NCBI RefSeq assembly: GCF_900110685.1
Contig: NZ_FOES01000001.1
Location: forward strand, 62,001 to 126,000
Direction: 5' to 3'
Source: Piscibacillus halophilus
GTDB taxonomy: Bacteria > Bacillota > Bacilli > Bacillales > Alkalibacillaceae
DNA length: 64,000 nucleotides
The notes below the pieces were generated by a model. The model was not told where the DNA came from. It saw nothing but the letters and a program-made list of their open reading frames with translations, and did no database searches. The translations under genes and the position numbers were made by a program. Shown in pieces: positions 53,609 through 63,415 of the stretch (position 1 is its first letter; every line of letters begins with the position of its first letter).

Positions 53609-54508
53609 GTGGCGAACTCAAGTAATGTTGAAGCGTTTCAAGACTTTCTAAAAATTGAGAAAAACGCCTCTCCTTTAACGGTTAAACATTATATCGATGA
53701 TGTTAATCAATTTTTGGTCTTTTTAGATCATGAGGTTATTCATGAATTTGAACAGGTTACTCATACAACAATCAGAGTGTTTTTAACTGAATTATATAAA
53801 CAAAATCTTTCAAGGCGTTCAGTATCTCGTAAATTATCAAGTTTAAGAACTTTTTATAATTTTTTAGAGCATGAAGGAATTGTGACACATAACCCTTTTC
53901 AACAGGTGACGATGCCTAAATCACAAAAGAAGTTACCTGAGTTTTTCTACGAAGAAGAACTCGTTAAACTTTTTGAAGTTGAAGATTTAAGGACACCAAT
54001 TGGTCAAAGAAACCAGGCAATTTTAGAAGTGTTCTACGCAACAGGCATTCGTGTGAGTGAATTAGTTAAAATTCAAAAAAATGACATAGATTTTTCGATT
54101 AATACGATATTAATTCATGGAAAAGGGAATAAAGAACGGTATGTACCTTTTGGATCATTCGCTCAACACGCTCTTGAAACTTTTTTAAACGAAGGACGTC
54201 AAGAGTTATTGAAGAAAAGTAATGATGCTACAGACAAAGTATTCTTAAACAATAGAGGTAAACCGATTACTGAAAGAGGCGTTCGATATGTTTTAAATGA
54301 GATGATCAAACGTGCGTCGTTAACATCAACGATTCATCCACATAAATTACGACATACATTTGCGACCCATTTATTAAACGAAGGGGCCGACTTAAGAACC
54401 GTTCAAGAAATGCTTGGACATGAAAGCCTATCTTCTACACAAGTATACACGCACGTGACAAAAGATTATTTACAGAAAGTTTATAAGAACGCACATCCAA
54501 GATCTTAA
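53609..54508 (+). CDS. xerC: Tyrosine recombinase XerC (CodV)
   Basis: A 299-residue recombinase resolving chromosome dimers at dif. The N-terminal SAM-like core-binding domain includes 'FLKIEKNASPLTVKHYIDDV'. The catalytic residues are present in order: Arg in 'ATGIRVSELV', Lys in 'GKGNKERYVP', His/Arg in 'HPHKLRHTFATHLLNEGADL', His in 'MLGHESLSSTQVYTHV' and the final Tyr in the same segment. GTG 53609 (or TTG 53606) follows AAAGGGGAG. It heads the conserved xerC-hslV-hslU-codY operon. Confidence 0.95.
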   Translation: MANSSNVEAFQDFLKIEKNASPLTVKHYIDDVNQFLVFLDHEVIHEFEQVTHTTIRVFLTELYKQNLSRRSVSRKLSSLRTFYNFLEHEGIVTHNPFQQVTMPKSQKKLPEFFYEEELVKLFEVEDLRTPIGQRNQAILEVFYATGIRVSELVKIQKNDIDFSINTILIHGKGNKERYVPFGSFAQHALETFLNEGRQELLKKSNDATDKVFLNNRGKPITERGVRYVLNEMIKRASLTSTIHPHKLRHTFATHLLNEGADLRTVQEMLGHESLSSTQVYTHVTKDYLQKVYKNAHPRS

Positions 54509-54525
54509 TATAGGAGAGGGATACA

Positions 54526-55083
54526 TTGGAACAACAATTTCATGCTACAACGATATTTGCTTGTTTACATAATGGTAAAGCTGCCATGAGCGGTGATGGC
54601 CAAGTGACATTTGGTAATCAGGTCGTCATGAAGCATAAAGCTCGTAAAGTTAGAAAGTTATTTAACGGTAAAGTTTTAGCAGGATTTGCAGGTTCAGTTG
54701 CAGATGCTTTTACATTATTTGAAAAGTTTGAATCTTATTTAGAGAAATACAATGGCAATTTAACTCGTGCAGCCGTTGAATTGGCAAAAGAATGGCGTAG
54801 TGACAAAGTGTTACGAAAGCTCGAAGCCATGTTAATTGTTATGAGTGAAGATACGATGTTATTAGTCTCTGGTACAGGCGAAGTGATTGAACCGGATGAT
54901 CAAATCTTAGCAATCGGCTCAGGAGGACATTACGCATTAAGCGCTGGAAGAGCACTTAAGCGTTATAGTCAAGAGCAAACAGCTGAGGGAATAGCTAGAG
55001 CAGCCTTAGAAATTGCAAGTGAAATTTGTGTTTTTACTAATGATCAAATCATAGTTGAAACTCTAGATGAAAAAGGAGAATAA
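54526..55083 (+). CDS. hslV: ATP-dependent protease peptidase subunit HslV (ClpQ)
   Basis: A 185-residue proteasome-like peptidase. After '[20 protein letters not shown]' the sequence '[20 protein letters not shown]' and '[20 protein letters not shown]' is diagnostic, with '[20 protein letters not shown]' near the end. The threonine pair at residues 8-9 aligns with the catalytic T of E. coli HslV, but, as in Bacillus ClpQ, extra N-terminal residues precede it and the processed nucleophile is not certain. It starts at TTG 54526 after AGGAGAGGG. It forms a complex with HslU, encoded three bases downstream. Confidence 0.95.
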   Translation: MEQQFHATTIFACLHNGKAAMSGDGQVTFGNQVVMKHKARKVRKLFNGKVLAGFAGSVADAFTLFEKFESYLEKYNGNLTRAAVELAKEWRSDKVLRKLEAMLIVMSEDTMLLVSGTGEVIEPDDQILAIGSGGHYALSAGRALKRYSQEQTAEGIARAALEIASEICVFTNDQIIVETLDEKGE

Positions 55084-55086
55084 AGC

Positions 55087-56478
55087 ATGAGCACAAAAGC
55101 AACACCACGGCAATTAGTGGAAAAGCTTGATCAATACATTATTGGTCAGCAAGATGCAAAGAAAGCTTTAGCTGTAGCGTTAAGAAATAGATACCGCAGA
55201 ATGCAAATGGAACCGGATATTCGAGAGGAAATAGTTCCAAAAAATATTTTGATGATTGGTCCTACAGGAGTGGGAAAAACAGAACTTGCTCGACGGTTGG
55301 CTAAACTAGTAGGCGCCCCTTTTGTAAAAGTTGAAGCAACGAAGTTTACAGAAGTCGGTTATGTCGGCCGCGATGTTGAATCAATGGTTCGTGATCTCGT
55401 GGATACTAGTGTACGAATGGTTAAAGAAGAAAAAATGTTAGAAATCCAAGATGAAGCAAGACAAATGGCGAATAAACGAATTGTAGAATTACTAGTGCCA
55501 TCTAAAAAGAAAAATCATCAAATGAAAAACCCATTTGAAATGCTGTTTAATAACTCGTCCCAAGAACAGACACAACAACCTGAGAATGAGGAAACAGATA
55601 TTAAACAAGAGCGACAACGCATTCAGCATCAACTCGAATTGGGAGAATTAGAAGACCGAATGGTGACCATTGAGGTAGAAGAGCAACAAGCGTCGATGTT
55701 TGACATGCTTCAAGGTTCGGGTATTGAGCAAATGGGAATGAATATGCAAGATGCTTTTAGTCAATTTATGCCTAAAAAGAAGAAGAAACGTCGTCTTCCA
55801 GTATCAGAAGCAAGAGAAGTCTTAACACAAGTGGAAGCTGAAAAAATGATTGACATGGATGATATTCATCAGGTTGCCATAGATCAGGCGGAACAGTCTG
55901 GTATCATTTTCATTGATGAAATTGATAAAGTGTGTGGCAAAGATGAAGGACATGCCAATGTATCTCGTGAAGGTGTCCAGCGTGACATATTACCGATTGT
56001 AGAAGGGTCAACGGTCATGACCAAATATGGTGCCGTTAAAACTGACCATATGCTATTTATTTCCGCGGGAGCATTTCATATGGCTAAGCCTTCTGATTTA
56101 ATTCCAGAACTTCAAGGGCGATTTCCTATTAGAGTGGAATTAAACAAATTAATCATTGAAGACTTCATCAATATATTGACGGAACCTTCTAACGCGATTA
56201 TTAAACAGTATACAGCTCTTTTAGAAACAGAAGGGATCCAGTTAGAGTTTAAGGAAGATGCGATTAAGAGAATTGCAGAGATTGCATTCGAGGTCAATCA
56301 AGAAACAGATAATATTGGTGCTAGAAGACTGCATACGATTATGGAAAAACTTTTAGAAGATTTATCGTTTGAAGCACCTGATATTAATCTAGAAACTGTA
56401 GAAATCACCGAACAGTATGTTGATGATAAGCTATCAAATATTGTTAAAAATAGAGACTTGTCTCAGTTTATATTATAA
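55087..56478 (+). CDS. hslU: HslU (ClpY) AAA+ unfoldase
   Basis: A 463-residue ATPase that unfolds substrates into HslV. Walker A '[20 protein letters not shown]' (about 54-73), the pore loop '[15 protein letters not shown]', a charged inserted I domain (about 115-250), Walker B '[20 protein letters not shown]', and the C-terminal '[20 protein letters not shown]' with the last residues 'DLSQFIL' that dock on HslV. ATG 55087 follows AAGGAGAATAA. It is operonic with hslV and codY. Confidence 0.97.
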   Translation: MSTKATPRQLVEKLDQYIIGQQDAKKALAVALRNRYRRMQMEPDIREEIVPKNILMIGPTGVGKTELARRLAKLVGAPFVKVEATKFTEVGYVGRDVESMVRDLVDTSVRMVKEEKMLEIQDEARQMANKRIVELLVPSKKKNHQMKNPFEMLFNNSSQEQTQQPENEETDIKQERQRIQHQLELGELEDRMVTIEVEEQQASMFDMLQGSGIEQMGMNMQDAFSQFMPKKKKKRRLPVSEAREVLTQVEAEKMIDMDDIHQVAIDQAEQSGIIFIDEIDKVCGKDEGHANVSREGVQRDILPIVEGSTVMTKYGAVKTDHMLFISAGAFHMAKPSDLIPELQGRFPIRVELNKLIIEDFINILTEPSNAIIKQYTALLETEGIQLEFKEDAIKRIAEIAFEVNQETDNIGARRLHTIMEKLLEDLSFEAPDINLETVEITEQYVDDKLSNIVKNRDLSQFIL

Positions 56479-56504
56479 AAAACATAATTTAGGAGGAAAT
56501 AAAA

Positions 56505-57284
56505 ATGAATTTATTAGAAAAAACAAGAGTCATTAATGCAATGTTACAAAAAACTAAAGGAAATGCTGTTAACTTTAACGACATGTCAGCTACTATGCGT
56601 GACGTGATCTCTGCTAACGTATTCGTCCTTAGTCGTAAAGGGAAGTTATTAGGTTTTGCAATTAATCAAGAGATTGAGAATGAGCGTATGAAACAAATGC
56701 TAGAAGATCGTCGCTTCCCTGACGAGTATACTCAACAGTTATTTAATATCAATGAAACAACAGCTAATATTGATATTGATAGTAGTTATACAGCTTTCCC
56801 GGTTGAAAACAAAGAGTTGTTTGCTAGTGGTTTAACAACACTTGTTCCAATCATTGGTGGTGGTGAACGATTAGGTACTCTAATCCTTAGTCGTTTAGAA
56901 GATTCATTCGAAGAAGATGACCTACTACTTGCAGAATATGCAGCAACTGTTGTAGGTATGGAAATTCTTCACCAGAAATCTGAAGAAATCGAAGAAGAAG
57001 CGAGAAGTAAAGCAGTTGTTCAAATGGCTATAAACTCACTTTCATATAGTGAGTTAGAAGCGATTGAACATATTTTTGAAGAATTAGATGGACAAGAAGG
57101 GTTACTTGTCGCAAGTAAAATCGCTGATCGTGTAGGTATTACGCGTTCTGTTATTGTTAACGCTCTTCGTAAACTAGAAAGTGCAGGCGTTATAGAATCA
57201 CGCTCACTAGGTATGAAGGGTACTTATATTAAAGTCTTAAATGACAAGTTTTTATTAGAATTAGAAAAGCACACCATTAGGTAA
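56505..57284 (+). CDS. codY: Global nutritional repressor CodY
   Basis: A 259-residue regulator responding to branched-chain amino acids and GTP. The N-terminal GAF domain includes '[20 protein letters not shown]' and the ligand loop near '[20 protein letters not shown]'. The C-terminal winged helix-turn-helix is '[20 protein letters not shown]' then '[20 protein letters not shown]'. The protein is full length. ATG 56505 follows TAGGAGGAAAT. A terminator follows, and a candidate CodY box lies upstream of flgB (57368-57382), consistent with known CodY control of motility. Confidence 0.98.
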   Translation: MNLLEKTRVINAMLQKTKGNAVNFNDMSATMRDVISANVFVLSRKGKLLGFAINQEIENERMKQMLEDRRFPDEYTQQLFNINETTANIDIDSSYTAFPVENKELFASGLTTLVPIIGGGERLGTLILSRLEDSFEEDDLLLAEYAATVVGMEILHQKSEEIEEEARSKAVVQMAINSLSYSELEAIEHIFEELDGQEGLLVASKIADRVGITRSVIVNALRKLESAGVIESRSLGMKGTYIKVLNDKFLLELEKHTIR

Positions 57285-57305
57285 TTTAGTAGTTGTATAA
57301 GTATA

Positions 57306-57336
57306 AGACTAGGTCATCTGACCTGGTCTTTTTTTG
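57306..57336 (+). terminator. Intrinsic terminator after codY
   Basis: AGACTAGGTC (57306-57315) pairs with GACCTGGTCT (57320-57329), with one mismatch or wobble, then TTTTTTT. Confidence 0.9.
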
Positions 57337-57367
57337 TGTCTTTTTAGTCAGTAGAGGGATTTCGACA

Positions 57368-57382
57368 AATTTCATAAAAATT
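57368..57382. promoter_or_regulatory. Candidate CodY-binding box upstream of flgB
   Basis: AATTTCATAAAAATT matches the CodY consensus AATTTTCWGAAAATT with three differences, a level often seen in functional sites. It lies 53 bases upstream of the flgB -35. CodY represses the fla/che operon in B. subtilis. Confidence 0.4.
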
Positions 57383-57434
57383 CCTCCAAACTGTATCATT
57401 AACTCTCGATTTATGTAATAATGTAATCATAAAA

Positions 57435-57463
57435 TTGTAATATGGACGTAAAAACTGTAGAAT
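57435..57463 (+). promoter_or_regulatory. Sigma-A-type promoter of the flgB operon
   Basis: TTGTAA (57435-57440), a 17-base spacer and TAGAAT (57458-57463), about 53 bases before the flgB ATG. I see no sigma-D consensus in the same gap. Confidence 0.55.
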
Positions 57464-57515
57464 AATATGGAATTTTTATTTATTTTTGTATTACCAAAAA
57501 TGTCGAGGTGTTTTG

Positions 57516-57905
57516 ATGAAATTATTTAGTGATACGATTACTAATTTAGAAAATGGTTTAAAGTATTCTTCTGTAAAAAACAGAGCGATTGCTCAAAATA
57601 TTGCTAATGTAGATACACCGAATTATAAAGCAAAGGATGTTTCGTTTAAGGAACATTTAAGCCAAGCCCAAGGCCATCTACAAGCTAATAAAACACATGA
57701 GAAGCATTTACCATTTCATCAAACTTCTAATGAGATTAAAACTTCGACGAGGACTGGGGTTACATACAATCATAATGGTAATAGTGTGGATTTGGACAAG
57801 GAAATGTCAGAGCTAGCTGAGAATCAAATTTATTACCAGGCCTTAGTGGAACGTATCAATGGTAAGTTTAATTCGATTAAAAGCGTGTTAAATGGAGGGA
57901 ATTAG
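57516..57905 (+). CDS. flgB: Flagellar basal-body rod protein FlgB
   Basis: A 129-residue proximal-rod protein. 'LENGLKYSSVKNRAIAQNIA' then 'NVDTPNYKAKDVSFKEHL' is the rod-protein N-terminal motif, and the C-terminus 'VDLDKEMSELAENQIYYQAL' is the usual coiled end. ATG 57516 follows CGAGGTG. It is the first gene of the fla/che-type operon, directly downstream of codY, as in B. subtilis. It polymerises with FlgC on the MS ring. Confidence 0.96.
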   Translation: MKLFSDTITNLENGLKYSSVKNRAIAQNIANVDTPNYKAKDVSFKEHLSQAQGHLQANKTHEKHLPFHQTSNEIKTSTRTGVTYNHNGNSVDLDKEMSELAENQIYYQALVERINGKFNSIKSVLNGGN

Positions 57906-57907
57906 TC

Positions 57908-58363
57908 ATGAGCATATTTGATGGTATGAACATAAACAGTAGTGCTCTTACTGCAAATCGATTTAAAATGGATGTTATTTCATCTAATTTAGCTAATGCA
58001 GATACGACTCGAGCACGTGTAAACGACAATGGGGAATGGGAGCCTTATCGTAAGAAAACAGTCGTGCAAGAGCCGCGTGGGCAACAGTTTAATAATTTTT
58101 TAAACAAAGCTATGAATAAAGCTAATTCTCAAGGCGAAGGTGTTCGGGTTAGTTGGGTTGTTGAAGATCCGTCTCCTTTTAAAGAAGTTTATAATCCCGA
58201 ACATCCAGATGCAAATGAAGATGGGTATGTTTCAATGCCAAATGTCGACCCATTAAAAGAAATGATAGATTTAATGAGTACAACTAGGACTTACGAAGCA
58301 AATGTGACAGCCTTGAATGCTTCAAAAGGCATGTTAATGAAAGCCTTAGAAATCGGTAGATAA
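57908..58363 (+). CDS. flgC: Flagellar basal-body rod protein FlgC
   Basis: A 151-residue rod protein: 'MNINSSALTANRFKMDVISS' followed by 'NLANADTTR', 'YVSMPNVDPLKEMIDLMSTT' and 'RTYEANVTALNASKGMLMKA'. The rod/hook N- and C-terminal helices are both present. It begins two bases after flgB ends with GGAGGG upstream. Confidence 0.97.
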   Translation: MSIFDGMNINSSALTANRFKMDVISSNLANADTTRARVNDNGEWEPYRKKTVVQEPRGQQFNNFLNKAMNKANSQGEGVRVSWVVEDPSPFKEVYNPEHPDANEDGYVSMPNVDPLKEMIDLMSTTRTYEANVTALNASKGMLMKALEIGR

Positions 58364-58377
58364 GGAGTTGAGTCTAT

Positions 58378-58686
58378 TTGAAACCAATTAACGCTAGTTT
58401 TTTAAATTCTGATATAAAGTCTGTTCAAAATACAGTTAATCAACAAACGACACCTAGTGATACACATGCAAAATTTGCCCAGGCATTAAAAGATGCTGTA
58501 AATAATGTAAATGAAATGCAACAAGTATCAGATCAAAAGACAAACGCTCTTGTTTCAGGTGAAATTGATGATTTACATGAAGTCATGATTGCATCTCAAA
58601 AAGCGAGTGTTTCATTACAAACTGCTACTCAAATGCAAAGTAAAGCAATTGATGCTTATAAAGAAATTATGCGTATGCAAATTTAA
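58378..58686 (+). CDS. fliE: Flagellar hook-basal body protein FliE
   Basis: A 102-residue adaptor between the MS ring and the rod. The typical C-terminal half is 'FAQALKDAVNNVNEMQQVSD' to 'HEVMIASQKASVSLQTATQM', with the last residues 'AIDAYKEIMRMQI'. Start TTG 58378 follows AAGGAGTTGAG. It is 14 bases after flgC; fliF follows 36 bases later. Confidence 0.96.
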   Translation: MKPINASFLNSDIKSVQNTVNQQTTPSDTHAKFAQALKDAVNNVNEMQQVSDQKTNALVSGEIDDLHEVMIASQKASVSLQTATQMQSKAIDAYKEIMRMQI

Positions 58687-58722
58687 ATATAGAAGTAAGG
58701 TTTAAAGAATCGGAGGACTACG

Positions 58723-60324
58723 ATGAACGGAACAATACAACAATATAAGAACAAAGTCGTAGAATTTTGGAGTGGTCGCACCAAATCACAAAAAATTGGA
58801 ATCACTTCTGGAGTTGTTGGGCTGATCTTAATACTAATCATCGCGACGACTCTTCTTACTTCAAGTAATATGGTGCCATTATATAACAATCTATCTTTGG
58901 AAGAATCCGGCCAGTTAACAGAGGAACTTGATAGTCGAGGAGTCAAATATGAATTAGCAGACGGTGGAACAACCATATTAGTACCTGAAGGTCAAGCAGA
59001 TGGATTATTAGTAGATTTTGCTGCTCAAGGAATTCCTAATAGTGGGAACATTGATTATTCATTTTTTAGTGAAAATGTATCTTGGGGAATGACGAGTGAG
59101 GAGCGTCAAATTATAGAACTTGACGCTTTACAAACAGAGTTAGCTGAACTAATAACTACAATAGATGGTGTAGATGATGCAAAAGTATTAATCAACCGGC
59201 CCAAAGAATCAGTTTTTGTAGGTGAACAACCAGAAGAGTCATCTGCATCTATAGTTTTAAATACTAGTTACAATCATCAATTTGAACAATCTGAGATTCA
59301 AAGTTTATACCATCTAGTATCTAAAGCAGTCGAAAATTTGCCGGCAGAAAACATTGTGATTATGAACCAATACTCGGAATATTACGATTTAAATCAGTCC
59401 AATTCAATCGGCGGTGGCAATACATATACAGAACAACAAAACATAAAGAAAGACATCGAGCGGGATTTACAGCGTCGAGTGCAAAGGCTACTCGGCACGA
59501 TGATTGGACAAAACAAAGTCGTTGTATCAGTTACAACTGATATTGATTTTACCGTTGAGAATCGAGTTGAAGAACTAGTAGAACCAGTTGATGTAGAAGC
59601 GATGGAAGGCTTACCTGTTAGTGTTGAACGTGTAACAGAAACCTATGCAGGTTTGGATGGTGGTCAATTACCAGAAGGTGAAACGGATATACCAGAGTAC
59701 TTAGGTGAAGAAGACCCAGATCGATTATCTGATTATGAAATGGTACGTGAAACGATTAATCACGAATTTAATCGTGTTCGTCGTGAGATTGTTGAAAGCC
59801 CATATGAGGTAAGAGATATTGGGGTTCAAGTAGCCGTAGATAACACGGTTGAAGAAAACGGAGAGACTGTAACGTTATCAGAAGCTGAGATGATGAATGT
59901 TGAAGAAGATATTCAAGCTATACTTTCTTCCATGATAGAAACATCTATTTCTTCAGAAGTCATTAACAATAACGATACGTTTAATCCGGCTGATAAAGTG
60001 CACATTGCCTTTCAACCTTTCTCAAATGAACCTAATACTCCTAATGAACCTTCATCAATCCCAACGTGGGTTTATATTGTTGGTGTAGCCTTGATTTTAG
60101 TTATTATTCTATTAATCTTTTTAATGGCTAGAAAAAATAAGTCAAGTGAAGAATGGGTTCAGTCTGAAGAAGTAGTTGGTCCACAAGTAGAAGAGGAAGA
60201 ATTACCATCGATTCCTGATATGGAATCTGAATCGGATATGCGTCGAAAACAACTAGAAAAACTTGCCCAAGAAAAGCCTGATGAATTCGCTAAATTAATT
60301 CGAACTTGGATTACTGAGGATTAG
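58723..60324 (+). CDS. fliF: Flagellar MS-ring protein FliF
   Basis: A 533-residue membrane ring protein. Two transmembrane segments lie at about residues 28-48 ('IGITSGVVGLILILIIATTL') and 447-468 ('VYIVGVALILVIILLIFLMA'), enclosing the periplasmic-side ring-building domains ('GVKYELADGGTTILVPEGQA', 'TSEERQIIELDALQTELAEL'). The cytoplasmic C-terminus ends 'EKPDEFAKLIRTWITED', the FliG-binding tail. ATG 58723 follows GGAGGACTACG. It nucleates flagellar assembly. Confidence 0.97.
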   Translation: MNGTIQQYKNKVVEFWSGRTKSQKIGITSGVVGLILILIIATTLLTSSNMVPLYNNLSLEESGQLTEELDSRGVKYELADGGTTILVPEGQADGLLVDFAAQGIPNSGNIDYSFFSENVSWGMTSEERQIIELDALQTELAELITTIDGVDDAKVLINRPKESVFVGEQPEESSASIVLNTSYNHQFEQSEIQSLYHLVSKAVENLPAENIVIMNQYSEYYDLNQSNSIGGGNTYTEQQNIKKDIERDLQRRVQRLLGTMIGQNKVVVSVTTDIDFTVENRVEELVEPVDVEAMEGLPVSVERVTETYAGLDGGQLPEGETDIPEYLGEEDPDRLSDYEMVRETINHEFNRVRREIVESPYEVRDIGVQVAVDNTVEENGETVTLSEAEMMNVEEDIQAILSSMIETSISSEVINNNDTFNPADKVHIAFQPFSNEPNTPNEPSSIPTWVYIVGVALILVIILLIFLMARKNKSSEEWVQSEEVVGPQVEEEELPSIPDMESESDMRRKQLEKLAQEKPDEFAKLIRTWITED

Positions 60325-60335
60325 GAGGCAATAGA

Positions 60336-61349
60336 ATGGCAACAAAAAAAGGGAAACTTACAGGTAAACAGAAAGCAGCAGTCCTTTTAATCTCACTAGG
60401 CCCTGACGTGTCAGCTCAAGTGTATAAACATTTATCTGAGGAAGAAATAGAACGATTAACTTTAGAAATATCCTCAGTTAAAAAAGTAGATGGCACTCAA
60501 AAAGAAGAAGTTTTAGAGCAGTTTCATCAGATGGCCTTAGCTCAAGACTACATTTCTCAAGGTGGCATTAACTATGCTAAAACCGTATTAGAAAAAGCGT
60601 TAGGAGAAAACCAGGCCAATCAGATTATTGGTAGGTTAACATCGTCTTTACAAGTTAGACCATTTGATTTTGCGAGACAATCAGATCCAAGTCAAATCTA
60701 TAATTTTATTCAGAATGAGCACCCTCAGACGATTGCTTTGATTCTATCATATCTTGATTCAGAGCAAGCATCACAAATATTATCTGAATTACCTGAAGAG
60801 CAACAATCTGATATAGCCAGACGGATCGCCGTAATGGACTCGGCCCCTCCTGAAGTAATTAGTGATGTTGAAAAATTACTAGAAAGAAAGTTATCAACGA
60901 CCGTCACGCAAGATTTCACCGAAACAGGTGGAGTAGAGTCTATTGTTCAAATCTTAAATGGTGTTGATCGCTCAACTGAACGTACAATATTAGACGATCT
61001 TGAGATGAAGGATCCAGAGCTTGCTGATGAAATTAAAAAGAGAATGTTTGTATTTGAAGATATTGTTACTCTTGATAATCGAGCCATTCAACGCGTTATT
61101 CGTGATGTTGAGAACGAAGACCTCACTTTAGCACTGAAAGTGGCTAGTGAAGAGGTACAGGAAGTACTTTATCAAAATATGTCCAGTCGAATGGCAGAAA
61201 CCATTAAAGATGAAATTGAATATATGGGTCCTGTTAGGTTGAAAGATGTTGAAGAATCTCAAACAAGAATCGTCGCAACCATTAGAAAATTAGAAGAAAT
61301 GGGTGAAATAGTAATCGCTCGTGGTGGAGGTGACGATATCATTGTCTAA
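60336..61349 (+). CDS. fliG: Flagellar motor switch protein FliG
   Basis: A 337-residue rotor protein. The N-terminal domain 'TGKQKAAVLLISLGPDVSAQ' binds FliF, the middle has 'NEHPQTIALILSYLDSEQAS' (EHPQR-like motif, here EHPQT), and the C-terminal torque helix includes 'IQRVIRDVENEDLTLALKVA' and 'MSSRMAETIKDEIEYMGPVR'. ATG 60336 follows AGGAGGCAATAG. It precedes fliH with an 8-base overlap. Confidence 0.97.
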   Translation: MATKKGKLTGKQKAAVLLISLGPDVSAQVYKHLSEEEIERLTLEISSVKKVDGTQKEEVLEQFHQMALAQDYISQGGINYAKTVLEKALGENQANQIIGRLTSSLQVRPFDFARQSDPSQIYNFIQNEHPQTIALILSYLDSEQASQILSELPEEQQSDIARRIAVMDSAPPEVISDVEKLLERKLSTTVTQDFTETGGVESIVQILNGVDRSTERTILDDLEMKDPELADEIKKRMFVFEDIVTLDNRAIQRVIRDVENEDLTLALKVASEEVQEVLYQNMSSRMAETIKDEIEYMGPVRLKDVEESQTRIVATIRKLEEMGEIVIARGGGDDIIV

Positions 61350-62091
61350 TATTCATAAATGGAATGAGCAAAGTCATCCTAAGAAATTAATTCAATTAAA
61401 ATCGGTTCATGCTTATAAAGAAAAAACAAAAGATCAACAAAGTACTGACCAAGACCCTCAACTAGTGTTAAAACTAGCTCAACAAGAAGTTGAACAATCT
61501 AAAGCTGAAGCGCAACGAATTTTAGAAGAAGCAAGACAACAAGCTGAAACTATTAAAAATGAGACGATAATTCAAAAAGAAAAAGCGATTAAAGAAGCTA
61601 AAGATTCTGGATACGATGCGGGTTATCAAGAAGGGCTGTTAAAAGCCGAACAAGAACATGAAGCGTTAATTAAAACAGCCCAACAAATCGTTAGTCAAAC
61701 CGAAAAAGAATATCGGTCAGTCTTAATAAATTCTGAGCAGGATATTGTTCAAATCGCAATCAAATCTGCTGAGAAAATTTTACATCAAAAGTTAATTGAT
61801 GAACCAGAGAACTTCATAAAAATTGTTAAAGCTACGATTAAAGAAGTCATAGAACAATCAGACATAATGATTAAGGTTCATCCAAATGAATATGGACTAA
61901 TAACTGAATATCGAGAAGAAATTGAACAATTATTTCCTAATAAAGCAAAGATCACGTTATATCCAGACGAAACTTTATCTCATAAATCATGTATAGTCGA
62001 GTCACCTTATGGGATTATTGACTCTAGTATTGATACACAATTAGAGCAGTTAAAACAACACCTTTTAGGTCTTACTAAAGGGGTTGAATAA
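61342..62091 (+). CDS. fliH: Flagellar export regulator FliH
   Basis: A 249-residue protein that binds the FliI ATPase. A long charged helix (about 45-120, 'LEEARQQAETIKNETIIQKE') contains the glycine-repeat 'SGYDAGYQEG', followed by the V-ATPase-E-like C-terminal domain ('ILHQKLIDEPENFIKIVKAT' to 'IDTQLEQLKQHLL'). The start is uncertain: TTG 61342 (overlapping fliG by eight bases) has GGAGGTG ten bases upstream. The frame is open back to GTG 61321. It is co-translated with fliI. Confidence 0.88.
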   Translation: MSNIHKWNEQSHPKKLIQLKSVHAYKEKTKDQQSTDQDPQLVLKLAQQEVEQSKAEAQRILEEARQQAETIKNETIIQKEKAIKEAKDSGYDAGYQEGLLKAEQEHEALIKTAQQIVSQTEKEYRSVLINSEQDIVQIAIKSAEKILHQKLIDEPENFIKIVKATIKEVIEQSDIMIKVHPNEYGLITEYREEIEQLFPNKAKITLYPDETLSHKSCIVESPYGIIDSSIDTQLEQLKQHLLGLTKGVE

Positions 62092-62092
62092 A

Positions 62093-63415
62093 TTGAATAC
62101 AGAAAGTGTTCTAGATTCTATTGAAAAATGTGATCTAATAAAAAGATTCGGTAAGGTTTATCGAAATGTGGGGGTCTTATTAAAATCTAAAGGTCCAGAA
62201 GTGAATTTAGGAGATGTCTGCTTGATTCATAACAAAAAGACTGCCAAAAAGTTGAAAGCAGAAGTAGTGGGTTTTCAAAACGAGCACGTATTATTAATGC
62301 CATATGAAAGAACTAATCAAATTGGACCAGGAAGTTTAGTTGAGACGACTCATGAGCCGTTAACGGTAAAAGTTGGAGAAGACTTAATTGGTCAAGTACT
62401 AAATGGACTTGGAGAGCCTTTAAACCAAATATACAACTCGAATCCAAGTAGATTGATACATTATTCTACTGATCAAGAGCCTCCGAACCCATTAAGTCGA
62501 CCACCGATCAGAGAACCTTTATCAACTGGAATAAAAGCCATTGACAGTTGTTTAACAGTCGGAAGGGGTCAACGTGTTGGGATTTTCGCTGGTAGTGGTG
62601 TAGGTAAAAGTACTTTATTAGGAATGTTAGCTCGAAACAGCGATGCCGATATTAATGTGTTCGCATTACTTGGGGAACGTGGTAGAGAAGTTAGAGAGTT
62701 TATTGAACACGAATTAGGCGAAGAAGGATTAAAAAAATCAATTGTCGTAGTAGCTACTTCTGATCAGCCAGCGTTGCAAAGAATTAAAGGTGCTTTTACT
62801 GCAACGGCCATTAGCGAATATTTTAGAGAAAAAGGTTTTCATGTGAACTTGATGATGGATTCATTAACAAGAATTGCGATGGCCCAGCGCGAAGTCGGCT
62901 TAGCAAGTGGTGAACCTCCGACAACTAAAGGGTACACTCCGAGTGTTTTTGCTATGTTACCACAGTTGTTAGAACGAACTGGAACAGACAAGAATGGAAG
63001 TATTACTGCATTTTACACAGTTTTAGTTGATGGTGATGATATGGATGAACCGATTGCTGACGCTGTTCGTGGTTTATTAGATGGGCATTTTGTTTTAGAT
63101 CGAAGCTTAGCTGAGAGAGGACAGTTTCCAGCTATTAATATACTCAAATCTGTTAGCCGATTAATGCAGAAAATCACTACTCCTGAACATATGAGTGCTA
63201 GTCAACGTTTAAGAAATTTATTAGCTATATATGAAGAAAACAAAGAATTAATCCAAATTGGAGCGTATAAAAAGGGATCTTCGAGTCATGTAGATGAAGC
63301 TATTTATTATCAGCCGAAGATTTTGAAGTATTTATACCAATCTATGGACCAGGGAGTATCATTTGATGATGCAATCACAAATTTAATAGATTTAGTAGGT
63401 GTAGCTAATGAATAA
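62093..63415 (+). CDS. fliI: Flagellum-specific export ATPase FliI
   Basis: A 440-residue ATPase of the type III export apparatus. Walker A 'VGIFAGSGVGKSTLLGMLAR' is at about residues 160-179, 'ALLGERGREVREFIEHELG' is the acidic catalytic loop, Walker B is 'VNLMMDSLTRIAMAQREVGL', and 'ASGEPPTTKGYTPSVFAMLP' is the family signature. TTG 62093 is chosen: AAAGGGG lies nine bases upstream and the family starts about there; a TTG at 62084 is too close to that site. Its end overlaps fliJ by eight bases. Confidence 0.97.
   Translation: MNTESVLDSIEKCDLIKRFGKVYRNVGVLLKSKGPEVNLGDVCLIHNKKTAKKLKAEVVGFQNEHVLLMPYERTNQIGPGSLVETTHEPLTVKVGEDLIGQVLNGLGEPLNQIYNSNPSRLIHYSTDQEPPNPLSRPPIREPLSTGIKAIDSCLTVGRGQRVGIFAGSGVGKSTLLGMLARNSDADINVFALLGERGREVREFIEHELGEEGLKKSIVVVATSDQPALQRIKGAFTATAISEYFREKGFHVNLMMDSLTRIAMAQREVGLASGEPPTTKGYTPSVFAMLPQLLERTGTDKNGSITAFYTVLVDGDDMDEPIADAVRGLLDGHFVLDRSLAERGQFPAINILKSVSRLMQKITTPEHMSASQRLRNLLAIYEENKELIQIGAYKKGSSSHVDEAIYYQPKILKYLYQSMDQGVSFDDAITNLIDLVGVANE

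Noticed and set aside
57340-57515. Sigma-D promoter for flgB
   Set aside because: No TAAA-15-GCCGATAT-like pair was found; the best match is a sigma-A-type promoter.
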